Part shown: piece after piece, positions 8,383 through 18,291 of the stretch
How positions within the stretch are numbered: the stretch's first letter is position 1
How the letters are laid out: each line of letters starts with the position of its first letter
From: DATGPD01 sp031423015
Lineage (GTDB): Bacteria > Planctomycetota > UBA1135 > UBA2386
Length of the DNA stretch: 64,000 nt
Assembly (NCBI GenBank): GCA_031423015.1
Contig: JANPER010000232.1
Coordinates: forward strand, 1-64,000
Direction: 5' to 3'
Position numbers and translations under genes: made by a program
The notes under the pieces: generated by a model
Seen by the model: only the letters and a program-made list of their open reading frames with translations
Told to the model about the DNA's origin: nothing
The model's database searches: none

Positions 8383-11300
8383 GGCAACCAACGCTCGGCC
8401 TCCAGCGCGTTGCGCGTGGCTTCGAGGTGACCATGACCGAACCCGTGATCCGGCTCGAGGTAGGCGCCCTCAGCCCACTCGTTCCACGCATTGACGAATA
8501 CCAGGCGCTCGTCGCCGGTCAGGAACGCACGCGTGTCGCGCAAGGCGAATTCGAGCCAGACCTGGTACTCCGCAGGGCCGGCGTTCTCGAACACGTGCGA
8601 GTCGTTGCGCCGCCGCGCCGTGTTGTCCCAGCCCGGCATCACGCAGCGGAAACGTTTGTAAGGCGGCAGGTCGCGCGAACAGAACGCATCGACGACCCGC
8701 CGATAATCGTGCACGACACCGGTGAACGTAGGGTCGGTCGATCGCCGCACCGAACTGGGTTGACCGGACTCGTGGGGCGGGAACTCGACCGTAGCGTCGT
8801 AGCCGAAGCTGCTTGGGTCCCACGCTTGGCGCATCAGTTCGAACGACTCGACCGCGACCACGTAGATCTCGCCAACCCCGTTGCGGCGACAGGTCTCGCG
8901 CCAGTTCGCGATCGTCTCGCGCGCGTTGGGGACGGCGCGCGGGCGGTAGATCAGCAGGAGCGGAGCGCCGTTGACGCGGATGTAGGCGGGATGCGCGAAG
9001 CTGCGCACGAAGTCGTCCAGGATCGCGTTCAGTTCGTCGGCGCCGTACTCCTGCCGCAACAGAACGTCGCGCTCTTTGCCATCCCACCGGCGCGTCCAGT
9101 TCTCATTGGCCCACACCAGGCAGAACGGGAACGTCCAGGTCAGGTCGGCGGTGATCGTCTCGACCGGCATCGACAAGACGCGCCGGTCGCCGAACCGGTA
9201 GTAGTAGATCGCGAACCCGGACACGCCGTAGCGCTGCGCCAGCTGCGCCTGCTTGGCCATCACCCCCGGCGTGCGCAGGTCGTAGTAGCCGAGGTCGGCC
9301 GGGATCTTCGGCTGTAGGTGACCTTCGAACCGAGGCCGAGCGCCGGCGACGTTGCGCCACTCGGTGAAACCTTCACCCCACCAGCGGTCGTTCTCGTCGA
9401 CGGCATGGAACTGCGGCAGATAGAAGGCCAGGACGCGAACCCGATCGCGTTGCTGCAGCGACGGTCCCCACCTGGTCTCGAGCACTTGTTGGTGTTTGGC
9501 GGCCATCGCCACCTTGTTGAGCTGCCCCGTCGCACTCGTCGTCTTGCTGAGATGGTGCACCACCTCGGCCAAAGGCGCATACACGATCCGCTTGCCGAGC
9601 TGCTGCAGCTTCAAGCACAAGTCGGCGTCTTCGGCATAGGCCGGCGCGTACGCTTGATCGAAGCCGCCGACAGCCGCGAAGTCGGCACGCCGGAACGCGG
9701 CGCACGCCGCCGACACGTAGTCGACCGTGCGTGGATAGGAGAATCGCGGCGCCGCCGCATCTTCGAACAACCCGACCATCTCGCCGGAACCATCGGCTCG
9801 CAGGCGTCCGCCCGCTTCCTGCAGCAGGCCGTCGGGAAACAGCAGTTTGGGCCCGACCATGGCGACCGATGGATCGCGTAGCGGGTCGACCAGGTCCGGC
9901 AACCAGCCAGGTTGGACCTGCGTGTCGCTGTTCAGCAGCACCACGACGTCGCCCCGACACTCCGCCACGCCGCGATTGCAAGTCGCGCCGAAGCCCGCTT
10001 GCTGGTCTTGCCGCACGTAGCGGATCGCGGCGAGCCGCGCCAGACACGACGCCGTCTCGGCGGACGACGCGTCGTCGACGACCACGACCTCGATGCGCGC
10101 GCCGGCGCTGTTGCGCGCGATCGCCAGCAAGCACTCGAGCGTGACCACGAGTTGGTCGTGCACCGGAATGACGATGGAGACTTCTGGGGTGTCGACCACC
10201 CGCAGGTCGGAATCGATGCTGGCGACGGCATCCTGCAGGCCCGCAGGATCCACGCGGAGCAGCGCCGGTCGACGCGCGCCTCGGCCGCGGCGAGCCGTCA
10301 GGCGACGACCGGCAACATGGGCGCGAAACTGCTCGAAGTCGCGCCAATGATCGGCCTCACGATCGATGGTCCGCGTCGCGCCGAGCGACCACGAACTCGG
10401 GCCGAACGTCGTCACCGAAGTCGCCGGGCTGTGCGCTACGGCGCCGTTGCGCCCGTGTGGCGTATCCCATCGGGTGACCGCAGCCGGCAACCGTTCGCTC
10501 TCGCCCGGCTCGCGCGGGCTACGGCCCTCACGCCGGCCGTGCAGCACGTAGTGCAGGAGCGGATTGGCGCGCGCTTGCCGCACCTCGGGATAGGCAGCGA
10601 GATAGAAGCCCGGATCGAACCCGGTTCCCGGCTCGCGACCCTCACGCCAACCGTGCACCGCGTAGTGCACCGCGCACAGGAAGTCGCCGTGGTCGGCGAC
10701 ATCTTGGTACTTGCGCCGATAGTGGTGCGGGTCGAACAGCCCGGACCTGCGAACAACACCAATGGCACGCGCCGTCGTGGGTCGCAGACCACGCACACAC
10801 AGCAAAAGCTTGCTCGCCGCGCGTCCTGCGAGGGATGCGAACCTCTGCACCGGCGCACGCATCGAGTCCGGCGGCCCACCCGACACCCAGTGGCGCCACA
10901 TCGTGAGGGGGCCGCGCCGAACTCCGACTCGCCGGGCGACCGCCACCAAGGCGTTCAGCACCGCCCGCGGCAACGCGGTCAACCGCCACGATAGCGACGC
11001 TCGGAGCGCGTCGACCTCGACGCGGAGGCGATCGCGTTCCGACCCCACGGCGGCGATCGCTTTGGCCGACTGCTCCCAGGCTCGTCGGCCCTGGTCAGCG
11101 GCCGCGCGGGCCGCCTGCAACTGGGCCGTGAGGGTTTGAAGTTGGGTGTCGAACTCCTGGATCCGCGCCGCGGATTCATTGGAGTGTCGCGACAGTTCAC
11201 CCAGATCAGCTTCGCGCCGCCGCAGGTCACCGCGGATCCCATCGGCCGTCTTTTCCAAAGCGACGTTCTGCTGCTTCAGCAGCCGGTCACCCGGATCGCG

Positions 11301-12098
11301 AATCTCATACACGGCACTGTGCTCGTGATACCGATGCGCCGATCCATCGAAGTGGGTGTCCAAAAGCATGCTGCGCGGAGGCACAACCGCGACCGATGGA
11401 TTGTCAGAAGCAAATACAATGGAGTAGACGAGGCCGTTGAGCTCGTGCGACAGATGGAAGCAGTGGTCGGCGTGGCGTTCGAAGTACCACGGTGGATTTG
11501 GCGATGCCGAGTCCACGACCGATCCATAGAGTGCCTGCTGCTCGGCCACGCCGATATGGCGGAAGTACAGCCCAAGCAGCTCTCGCAATTCCGGCTTCTC
11601 GAGTTCCTTCACATGAAAGTCATTGGGCGCGTTGAGCAGATTATAGGGCGTCTTGTTGGGCGACGAGAGGATCAGGACGCCGTCGGGACGCAAGACACGC
11701 TTCACCTCGTCCAGGAACACGCGTTGCCCGGTGATGTGTTCGATGGTCTCGACGCTGATGACGACGTCGACGCTGGCGTCGCGAAGCGGGATCGCCGCGC
11801 AATCACCGCACACGAACCGCAGGTTGGAACTCGCAGCGTACTTGCTCTTGGCGAGTGCCACCGACTCGCGGTCGATGTCGACGGCCCACACTCTGGCCGC
11901 CCCCTGGGCGATGATGGCGGCCCCGTAGCCTTCGCCACAAGCAATGTCGAGCACCTCCTTGCCCTCACACACGGCAGCGGCGATCAAGTACCGGTGGTAG
12001 TGCTCCAGCCCCGTCGAACTCCGCACGATCGACGGCAGGAAGCGCTCCCCCGTGTTTGCCAGGTTGGTGTCGGGTTCCGGAGGTCGCAGGAGCTTCAT
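8379..12098 (-). CDS. Methyltransferase / coiled coil / GT2 / WbsX multidomain glycan enzyme
   Basis: A 1239-residue fusion. Residues 1-230 are a class I SAM methyltransferase (motif I DIACGEGYG at 51-59; RPDGVLILSSPNK later). Residues about 276-366 are heptad-rich coiled coil. Residues about 450-530 hold two copies of a short FDP-YY/PEV-NPL-HY-EGR motif seen in glycan-assembly proteins. Residues about 635-850 are a GT2 domain (VSIVIPVHDQ, VVVDDAS, LLNSDTQ, YAEDADLCLK). Residues about 886-1239 are a WbsX (GT99-like) domain (LAFYLPQFHAVDEN, WGEGFTEW, CLVWANENWTRRWDG, NAWNEWAEGA). The coiled coil may act as a ruler or tether between the capping methyltransferase and the transferases (inference). 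It is the first gene of the tightly coupled leftward block. Confidence 0.9.
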   Translation of the reverse strand: MKLLRPPEPDTNLANTGERFLPSIVRSSTGLEHYHRYLIAAAVCEGKEVLDIACGEGYGAAIIAQGAARVWAVDIDRESVALAKSKYAASSNLRFVCGDCAAIPLRDASVDVVISVETIEHITGQRVFLDEVKRVLRPDGVLILSSPNKTPYNLLNAPNDFHVKELEKPELRELLGLYFRHIGVAEQQALYGSVVDSASPNPPWYFERHADHCFHLSHELNGLVYSIVFASDNPSVAVVPPRSMLLDTHFDGSAHRYHEHSAVYEIRDPGDRLLKQQNVALEKTADGIRGDLRRREADLGELSRHSNESAARIQEFDTQLQTLTAQLQAARAAADQGRRAWEQSAKAIAAVGSERDRLRVEVDALRASLSWRLTALPRAVLNALVAVARRVGVRRGPLTMWRHWVSGGPPDSMRAPVQRFASLAGRAASKLLLCVRGLRPTTARAIGVVRRSGLFDPHHYRRKYQDVADHGDFLCAVHYAVHGWREGREPGTGFDPGFYLAAYPEVRQARANPLLHYVLHGRREGRSPREPGESERLPAAVTRWDTPHGRNGAVAHSPATSVTTFGPSSWSLGATRTIDREADHWRDFEQFRAHVAGRRLTARRGRGARRPALLRVDPAGLQDAVASIDSDLRVVDTPEVSIVIPVHDQLVVTLECLLAIARNSAGARIEVVVVDDASSAETASCLARLAAIRYVRQDQQAGFGATCNRGVAECRGDVVVLLNSDTQVQPGWLPDLVDPLRDPSVAMVGPKLLFPDGLLQEAGGRLRADGSGEMVGLFEDAAAPRFSYPRTVDYVSAACAAFRRADFAAVGGFDQAYAPAYAEDADLCLKLQQLGKRIVYAPLAEVVHHLSKTTSATGQLNKVAMAAKHQQVLETRWGPSLQQRDRVRVLAFYLPQFHAVDENDRWWGEGFTEWRNVAGARPRFEGHLQPKIPADLGYYDLRTPGVMAKQAQLAQRYGVSGFAIYYYRFGDRRVLSMPVETITADLTWTFPFCLVWANENWTRRWDGKERDVLLRQEYGADELNAILDDFVRSFAHPAYIRVNGAPLLLIYRPRAVPNARETIANWRETCRRNGVGEIYVVAVESFELMRQAWDPSSFGYDATVEFPPHESGQPSSVRRSTDPTFTGVVHDYRRVVDAFCSRDLPPYKRFRCVMPGWDNTARRRNDSHVFENAGPAEYQVWLEFALRDTRAFLTGDERLVFVNAWNEWAEGAYLEPDHGFGHGHLEATRNALEAERWLP

Positions 12099-12226
12099 GG
12101 TGAAACGCAGCGAGGGCGGTGCTCCGCCCGACGAGCCGCGTGACGTGCTTTCCGCGCGCGGACCAGGATCCTACCGTTCGGCACCCGCTGCCTCAACCTT
12201 GCCGTCGAGCAGTTGGGGCCTCAGCG

Positions 12227-14041
12227 TCATTGATGCGGGCTCAGGCGCAACGATGAGACGGCGACCGCGAGGCGGCGCCTCTCACTGCCGAACTCCGAAG
12301 ACCCGGGTCGCTCGACATCGAGGAAGCGAAGCTCGAGCGTAACCACCCCCGGGCGGATGCAGGCTGCAGGGACGTCTAGCACAGCAACACCCGGCTCCGC
12401 CGCCGCGAATGTGCCGATGGGCGCATCGTCGACGAACACGTCGACGCGCTGGCGCTCGAGCACTTGGTCGATTCGCAAGATCATCGCGTGGCCGATCTCC
12501 AACCGCAGGCCACCCGGCGGTGCACCGACCTGCATGCGCACGAAAGCGCTCGCGCCATCGTTCCAGGTGAACCCATCTTCGTCGATGCTCCAGCCTGAGC
12601 CGAGATAGGGTCGGGCGTTGCCACGAAGACCGAAACGCAACAGGTCGCCGTATTGGTAGTGCGCCGGCGACAGGCGCCGCGGCGAGGCCGCTTGGTGCGC
12701 GAAGACCGACCAACAACGCTCCGCCAGGAACGCGGCTCCGGCGCGAACCATCGTGGCATGGCCGTACAACGTTTCGAGTTCCGCATCCGGCCGATTCACG
12801 TAGTCGACCAGCGTGGCCGCGATGCTCTGCTTTGCCGCGTGATCCGCGATGGCCGTGGCGAGGCCGCACCGGTATCCGTTCAAGACACCCACCAGGATCG
12901 CGAGCATAGCGATGGCAGACAGTCGCTGGATCGTTCTTCCGCGCACTGCGGCAGCCGTGGCTATCAGGACAATCATACAGCTCACGAAAGCCTGCGAGTA
13001 CGTCGCGTAGGCACTGCGATACGCCAGCCGATGCCCCACCGGGGACCTCCCGACGGCCACGATCGCCAAAGTACCGAGACAGAAGAGCGCCATCGCGACA
13101 TACAGCGCGTATCGCGAGATGGCCCGCTGCCGCTGCGCGGTGTAGAGCACTCCGCAGAATCCGATGAGAAGCAGTGCTCCAATCCATACCGCTGCGGAGG
13201 ACTCGCTTGCCCAAGCCCCATTCAGAGCGGCAAAGAAGCGAGCAAGCCGCAAAGGGGCGCCAAGTGACGCAGACAGGGACGGGTGATGGAGCGGCGCCTG
13301 GTAGCCAATCAGGTATGCCATCCATGCCACGATGCCGGCGGCGATCCACAGCACGCCGAACATCCGACCCTGGCCCGACCGCCAGTGGGCTATCACGAGC
13401 ACGATCGCGCCGGGCCAAATGAGCAGCCCCATCGCAGTGGAGAAGGATCCCGCGCAGCCGGCAGCAACGGCCGCGAGCAAGTGGACCCGTGACCGGCGTG
13501 CACCCGACAATGCCGCTTGCAGGTGATAGAGGGACACGAAGGCAGCCGTCAGCGGCAGCGTGAGTCCGATCTGGAACCCCCACAGCAGGTTCTCCGCCTG
13601 GCGCCAACCGAGCAGCACCCATGCCGCCAATGCGAACCAGAGCGGCGCCGTTCCCTTCGGCCACTGACACGTCCTGCGGGCCGCCGCGTGAACGTAGATG
13701 AGCAGGACACCCAGATGGCAGACCGTGAAGACGGACTGTGCCACCGTGTTGTAACCGGTGAGCCAGGCCAGCCCGAACATCGCAAGGAGCGGCAGGACGA
13801 TGCGATGCTCATTGTGCTGCGACCACACGTCGCCCGCAGTGAGCGATCCGTCTGCCGCCAGCTGCAGCAAGCGCACGAACTCCCAGTCATCCCAATACGG
13901 TACGTTGACCGCGAACCGGAGCACGTAGACGAGCGCGGCAGCCACGGACGCATACGCGAGCACGAGATAGCCACGTAAGGGGCGGTGGAGCGCGGCGAAG
14001 AGGCGAGAGCCGGATTCCGAGGCGTCGCGTATGGGCGTCAT
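12227..14041 (-). CDS. Polytopic membrane protein, GT-C glycosyltransferase-like
   Basis: A 604-residue protein with roughly ten hydrophobic segments over residues 25-400 and a soluble beta-rich C-terminal domain (about 430-604). After the first membrane segment comes NVPYWDDWEF; an acidic pair in this first external loop is the metal and lipid-phosphate site in GT-C enzymes. The layout matches membrane glycosyltransferases that use polyprenyl-phosphate sugars, with the DPM1-like GT2 gene just upstream as a plausible supplier of the donor. A small leftward frame ends in an ATGA overlap with this start. The family call is inferred from topology and this motif. Confidence 0.65.
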   Translation of the reverse strand: MTPIRDASESGSRLFAALHRPLRGYLVLAYASVAAALVYVLRFAVNVPYWDDWEFVRLLQLAADGSLTAGDVWSQHNEHRIVLPLLAMFGLAWLTGYNTVAQSVFTVCHLGVLLIYVHAAARRTCQWPKGTAPLWFALAAWVLLGWRQAENLLWGFQIGLTLPLTAAFVSLYHLQAALSGARRSRVHLLAAVAAGCAGSFSTAMGLLIWPGAIVLVIAHWRSGQGRMFGVLWIAAGIVAWMAYLIGYQAPLHHPSLSASLGAPLRLARFFAALNGAWASESSAAVWIGALLLIGFCGVLYTAQRQRAISRYALYVAMALFCLGTLAIVAVGRSPVGHRLAYRSAYATYSQAFVSCMIVLIATAAAVRGRTIQRLSAIAMLAILVGVLNGYRCGLATAIADHAAKQSIAATLVDYVNRPDAELETLYGHATMVRAGAAFLAERCWSVFAHQAASPRRLSPAHYQYGDLLRFGLRGNARPYLGSGWSIDEDGFTWNDGASAFVRMQVGAPPGGLRLEIGHAMILRIDQVLERQRVDVFVDDAPIGTFAAAEPGVAVLDVPAACIRPGVVTLELRFLDVERPGSSEFGSERRRLAVAVSSLRLSPHQ

Positions 14042-14281
14042 CCCAAGTCGTGATCTGCTGCCTCAGACACCCGCGCGCGCGCGCGCCCGCTTGCCCTGAC
14101 GAAGCCACCACCCCATCGCGGCCTTGGGCCGCAACCACCCGGTTGCACGTCGGCGCAACGCCGTGGCGAATTGAGCGTCATGACGGATTGCGACTGCCGT
14201 AGATCTCGCGCGCCCTGCGAGCATTCGCGGCTCTTGCAGCCCATACGACGCCTGGCTGTTCCCGCCACGGCAACCGGAGCG

Positions 14282-15103
14282 TCACCGCGGCCACACCTGC
14301 AGTTGTGTCTGGCGCATGGCCGCGTGGTGCACGTAGTCCTTCTGCGTCAGCATCTTTTCGAGCCAGCAGTGCAGGATGATGAACAGGTAGCGCGAACCCA
14401 TCTCCTTGATGCGGAACTTCGAAACGCCCTCCTTGCGGTTGCGCCACGAGTTCGGCACGACAGCGTACGAATAGCCGCGCGCCATCGATTTCAGCGGCAG
14501 CTCGACGGTCAGATTGAAGTGGTAGGCGAGCAGAGGCTGCACGCCAGCGATGACCGAGCGGCGGTACATCTTGAAGGCGTTCGTCACGTCGTTGTAGCGC
14601 GTCAAGAACAGCGCCATCACGAACAGGTTGCCGAGGCGGTTCAGTAATCGCTTCGGCCACGGATAGTCGATCGACTTGCCGCCGCGCGACCAGCGCGTAC
14701 CGAATGCACAGTCGTAGCCTTCTTGCAGCTTGCGCCAAAACCGCACGACGTCCTCGGGGTCGTCCGCACCGTCCGCCATCACGATGGCCACCGCCTCGCC
14801 GCGGAACTTCGCAAGCCCGCAGCGAACGGCGAAGCCGAAGCCGTTGGGCGGCTCGTTGTTCAACCAGCGGACGCCCGGGATCTCGCTCGCCAGCGCACGC
14901 AGGATGGACTCTGTCTTGTCCGAGGAATTGTCGTTGACGACGACAATCTCGTGCGGAATCTGCTCGCGCTCCAAGGTGGCGTGCAGCGAACGCACGGTCG
15001 ATGCAATGTGTCCTTCCTCGTTGTGGGCTGGAATCAGCACCGACAAGAGGCCGACGACACCCTCGCTCTCCCACTCGGCGAGGGATTGGACTTCGAGAAC
15101 CAT
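14282..15103 (-). CDS. Family 2 glycosyltransferase, polyprenyl-phosphate sugar synthase type
   Basis: A 273-residue GT-A enzyme with the dolichol-phosphate mannose synthase pattern: LSVLIPAHNEE, VVVNDNSSDKT, GFGFAVRCG, the ADGADD acceptor and metal region, FGTRW, and NAFKMYRR near the end of the catalytic domain. There is no clear C-terminal membrane anchor, as in the soluble form of this family. It would load a sugar onto a polyprenyl phosphate, supplying the GT-C-like protein encoded next. It is first in the leftward block. The 240 bp down to the next gene contains an alternating CG tract near 14072-14085 and no convincing gene. Confidence 0.88.
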   Translation of the reverse strand: MVLEVQSLAEWESEGVVGLLSVLIPAHNEEGHIASTVRSLHATLEREQIPHEIVVVNDNSSDKTESILRALASEIPGVRWLNNEPPNGFGFAVRCGLAKFRGEAVAIVMADGADDPEDVVRFWRKLQEGYDCAFGTRWSRGGKSIDYPWPKRLLNRLGNLFVMALFLTRYNDVTNAFKMYRRSVIAGVQPLLAYHFNLTVELPLKSMARGYSYAVVPNSWRNRKEGVSKFRIKEMGSRYLFIILHCWLEKMLTQKDYVHHAAMRQTQLQVWPR

Positions 15104-15397
15104 GGCCGCGCATGGTATTCATGCTGTCGCCGCCGTGGCACTTGCGATTCATCGACAACAGAGAAAAAGACACGGCAAGCCACGCCCCCAGCCGAGCCCC
15201 TGGTCGACCGCTTCGATCAACCAGGGACGCAGCCCGGGTGTCTGCGGCATCGAGCAGCCCGAACGCCGCGCGGTGCTCGATCGCGACAGCGCCATCCGTC
15301 AGTCCCCCTGTCGGCCGGCAGTCGCGATGGAAGTCGCGCGTGCCAAACCGTACCATCTTCACTGCCGCGCGGGCCGTGGCGTCCCCGGAGTTCCCTG
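15104..15397. other. Divergent intergenic region
   Basis: 294 bp between the leftward GT2 gene and the rightward zinc-ribbon methyltransferase gene. It should contain both promoters. No clear -35/-10 pair, repeat or RNA gene was found by eye, and the long open frames crossing it on both strands have no recognisable protein content. Confidence 0.5.
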
Positions 15398-16246
15398 ATG
15401 TTCACATGGCTGCGATCCAGAACCGCTATCGAGGAAGCGATGGCTCGGTTGACCCCGATGCGAAGAGCGGTCGAGCACTACTTGTCGGGATTAGAGTCTT
15501 TCTGCGGTTACTGCGCTGCCTGCAACGCGATCGTCCGCATGAGCGTGCCCAGGGTCCAGGACGGCGCGTGGTCCGACCTGCGCGAGAGCTTCATCTGTCC
15601 GCGCTGCGAACTCAACGGACGGGCTCGCATGGCGTGGACCGCGCTGCGCGGCGCGCTCGCCCAGAAAGGTGGACGGCCGCGCGCCCTGATGTTCGAGCGG
15701 GTCACGTCTCTGTTCCGCAGGGTCGCGGCCGAGTTTGCTTGGGTCGAGGGCAGCGAGTATGTGGCCGATGATGTGACGCCCGGCGATTACCGCCGGATCG
15801 GCAGCATCGACGTTCGGCATGAGAACATGCTGGCTCTCTCATGTGCGAACGACTCTTTGGACGTGATCTTCCACGGTGATGTCCTCGAGCACGTACCGGA
15901 CGATCGGGCTGCGCTCGCCGAGTGCCACCGCGCGTTGCGCCCGGGGGGCGTCATGTTGTTCACTTGTCCGTTCTTTGCGCTCGAACAGAGCATTCGCCGC
16001 GCGAGAATGATCGACGGGCGAATCGTGCACGCTCTCGAACCGGCGTTCCACGGCAACCCGTTGTCGCCTGGAGGGAGCCTGGTCTACACCCACCACGGTT
16101 GGCCTTTGCTGGATGACATAGCCGCCGCCGGCTTCGCCACGGTCGAGACCGGGCTGATGTATGAACCGTTCCAGGGCATCGTCAGCAACAACAACCCCTA
16201 CCCGGAGGGCCACATGTGGCCGGTCCTGTTCCGGGCCATCAAGTAG
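15398..16246 (+). CDS. Zinc-ribbon SAM methyltransferase (type 11-like)
   Basis: The ATG at 15398 is chosen because the upstream in-frame sequence (open back to 14723) is out of family and antisense to the GT2 gene. The 282-residue product starts with two CxxC pairs (CGYCAACN, CPRCELN at about residues 42-75) that probably bind zinc. A Rossmann methyltransferase lacking a strong motif I follows, with clear later motifs (DVIFHGDVLEHVPDD, LRPGGVMLFTCPF). Such proteins are common in O-antigen and capsule loci. It probably methylates a sugar in this cluster. It converges with the PhyH gene, whose stop lies about 33 bp away. Confidence 0.8.
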   Translation: MFTWLRSRTAIEEAMARLTPMRRAVEHYLSGLESFCGYCAACNAIVRMSVPRVQDGAWSDLRESFICPRCELNGRARMAWTALRGALAQKGGRPRALMFERVTSLFRRVAAEFAWVEGSEYVADDVTPGDYRRIGSIDVRHENMLALSCANDSLDVIFHGDVLEHVPDDRAALAECHRALRPGGVMLFTCPFFALEQSIRRARMIDGRIVHALEPAFHGNPLSPGGSLVYTHHGWPLLDDIAAAGFATVETGLMYEPFQGIVSNNNPYPEGHMWPVLFRAIK

Positions 16247-16279
16247 CGGACAGCGTTGGGCACTCACCCACAATCCGAC

Positions 16280-17206
16280 TCACATGAACGCCACTTCACC
16301 CGCGCTGGCAACCGCACGGCGCTCGACCTGACGAAAGCCGTAGCGCGGCGGCGGTGGTTGATCGCCGGTGTGTGTGAAGAACGCATCGTGCTGATGCACT
16401 TGCAGCGCCTTCGGCGCACAGTGAAAGACGATGCTCCACCGCGGTGCCGAAGTGTCGCGCGCCGGCAGACCACCGTGCGGCGTCTCGGCGTGCCAGATCA
16501 CGACGTCACCTGCCCGTACTTCGGGCACGACGAGCTCGCCCCAAACCGGCGCGTTGCGTATCACTTCACCGTTGTAAAGGTCGAGCGCCAGGGCCAGCAG
16601 CTCCGTGCGGCTGGCTTGCGGACTCCGCTTGCAGGCCATCTGCCAGAACGGGCCAGGCGCCAAGGGTGCGCGATGACCACCGCGATAATAGAAGAGCGGG
16701 CCTGCGTCTGGACTGACGTCGCGCAGAGCGGTCCACACGCCGCAAAAGTGCGCCCCCGGCCAAGTGACAAAGTGCGGCGTATCGCGGTGCACAGGCTGCT
16801 GCGTGCCATACTTGAAGGTGAGCGACGTGTAGATGCCGACCTCGGATCCGAGCAGATAGTCGAGTAGCTGCAACACCTGGCCGTTGAGACCGATTGCCAG
16901 TGCCGCCTTGGAATACTGATGGAAGTTCACTAGGCGCTTCTCTCGCCCCAGCACGTCGAGATTCTGACGCACGTAGGCAGCATGTTCTGCGACATACTGC
17001 TGGTAGTCGGCGATCACCTGTTCACAGAGAGCCCGAGCCTGAACACCACGGAGAATCGCGATTCCATCGCGAATCAGATCCGCGGCGGCGGTGCGCAGGG
17101 GCAATGCAAGGCCCGATGCGTCGATACGCGCGGCGGCATCAATCGCGTCCCACAACACGGGCGGCGGCGCCGCGCCCACACGAAGCTTGCTTGGTTCAGA
17201 TTCCAT
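16280..17206 (-). CDS. Phytanoyl-CoA dioxygenase (PhyH) family Fe(II)/2-oxoglutarate oxygenase
   Basis: Starting at the ATG at 17206 (MESEPSK) gives 308 residues. The iron-binding facial triad is visible: HRDTPHF (HxD, about residue 144) and the distal His in VIWHAETPHGG, followed by an Arg in the RWSIVFHC strand for 2-oxoglutarate. The enzyme should hydroxylate a small molecule or sugar. The reaction cannot be told from sequence. Its position among glycan genes and next to the Wzm-Wzt exporter suggests it tailors a sugar or lipid of the exported polymer (inference). It is divergent from the exporter operon. Confidence 0.85.
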   Translation of the reverse strand: MESEPSKLRVGAAPPPVLWDAIDAAARIDASGLALPLRTAAADLIRDGIAILRGVQARALCEQVIADYQQYVAEHAAYVRQNLDVLGREKRLVNFHQYSKAALAIGLNGQVLQLLDYLLGSEVGIYTSLTFKYGTQQPVHRDTPHFVTWPGAHFCGVWTALRDVSPDAGPLFYYRGGHRAPLAPGPFWQMACKRSPQASRTELLALALDLYNGEVIRNAPVWGELVVPEVRAGDVVIWHAETPHGGLPARDTSAPRWSIVFHCAPKALQVHQHDAFFTHTGDQPPPPRYGFRQVERRAVASAGEVAFM

Positions 17207-17296
17207 CGGGCACCAGAAAGGCCACCGCGGCAACAGATACTACGCAGGCAGTTTGACGGCGACCCACCGCAAAAGCAATCTGCATCCCGCGCTGCC

Positions 17297-17325
17297 TTGA
17301 GTGGGTCTGGCGCGAGAGCTAGACT
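17297..17325 (+). promoter_or_regulatory. Sigma-70-type promoter for the Wzm-Wzt operon
   Basis: TTGAGT at 17297-17302 and TAGACT at 17320-17325 are separated by exactly 17 bp. They lie 54 bp upstream of the permease start, in an intergenic gap. Both hexamers match the consensus at four or more positions in otherwise GC-rich sequence. Confidence 0.55.
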
Positions 17326-17379
17326 CGCCGTGTGAGCTGGTTCGGCAGTGGCCTTCGGCTGCGGCTCCGGTAGTGGTTC

Positions 17380-18291
17380 ATGCGCAACAAGCTCGATCCG
17401 ACGCCGACCTTTGCAGGCTCCGTCGGCTACCTCATGACCCCGACCACCGCCCCCCTGCCCGCGAAACACCATCTCGGTCTCGCCGCACTCCTTGAGGCGG
17501 CCGCAGCGCCGGTACTGACGTGCGTGCGGCATCGGCATCTCATCCGCCGCGTCGTTCGCCGAGAGATCGAGCAGCGGTACCGCGGCTCGTTTCTCGGCGT
17601 GCTGTGGACGCTGATCACGCCGCTGTTGATGCTGGCGGTGTATACGTTCGTGTTCTCGCAGGTGTTCCACTCGGGGTGGAGCGGCGAGGCGACCAGGGCG
17701 CCATTCGCACTGATTCTGTTCGCGGGGCTGATCGTGTTCGGGATCCTTGCGGAGCCGTTGAACCGCGCCCCCGCCCTGATGCTCGAGAACGTCAGCTACA
17801 TCAAGAAGGTGGTGTTCCCGCTCGACATCCTCGCGTGGGTGGCGCTGGCGTCGAACCTGTTCCACGCGGCAGTCAGTCTCGCCATCTGGCTGGTCATCCA
17901 CCTGCTGTTCGTGGGCGTGCCGCCGTGGACCGCGATCCTGTTGCCCCTCGTGCTGCTGCCGTTGTGCCTGTTCACGCTCGGCGCCACTTGGCTGCTCGCA
18001 TCCTTGGGCGTGTTCCTGCGCGACCTGCGCCAGGTCGTGCCGGTATTGACGACGATGCTGATGTTCCTCAGCCCCATCTTCTTCCCGCGCACGGCCGCCG
18101 GTCGCTACGAGGTGCTGATGACATTGAACCCGCTGGCAGGGATCCTCGACCTCGCCCGGGACGTGCTGGTGTTCGGTCGGCTACCCGACTGGCGCCTCTG
18201 GTCTATCCTGCTCTTGGCTTCTTGGCTGACCTTCACGCTGGGGCACGTCGCCTTTCAGCGCCTGCGCCGGGGATTTGCCGATGTTGTCTGA
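17380..18291 (+). CDS. wzm: ABC-2 polysaccharide export permease (Wzm)
   Basis: A 303-residue inner-membrane protein with about six hydrophobic segments. Before the first comes the conserved RREIEQRYRGSFLGVLWTLITP region of Wzm/TagG permeases, and near the end the motif LSPIFFP. It forms the channel that moves a finished, lipid-linked polysaccharide across the inner membrane. The N-terminal 45 residues precede the conserved part and the true start could be further in (ATG at 17434). It overlaps the ATPase gene by 17 bp, and a good promoter lies just upstream. Confidence 0.9.
   Translation: MRNKLDPTPTFAGSVGYLMTPTTAPLPAKHHLGLAALLEAAAAPVLTCVRHRHLIRRVVRREIEQRYRGSFLGVLWTLITPLLMLAVYTFVFSQVFHSGWSGEATRAPFALILFAGLIVFGILAEPLNRAPALMLENVSYIKKVVFPLDILAWVALASNLFHAAVSLAIWLVIHLLFVGVPPWTAILLPLVLLPLCLFTLGATWLLASLGVFLRDLRQVVPVLTTMLMFLSPIFFPRTAAGRYEVLMTLNPLAGILDLARDVLVFGRLPDWRLWSILLLASWLTFTLGHVAFQRLRRGFADVV

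Noticed and set aside
14038..14268. 76-codon minus-strand frame ending in an ATGA overlap with the GT-C-like gene
   Set aside because: The overlap is suggestive, but the peptide is Arg/Gly-rich with no family match and crosses an alternating CG tract; not enough to call a gene.
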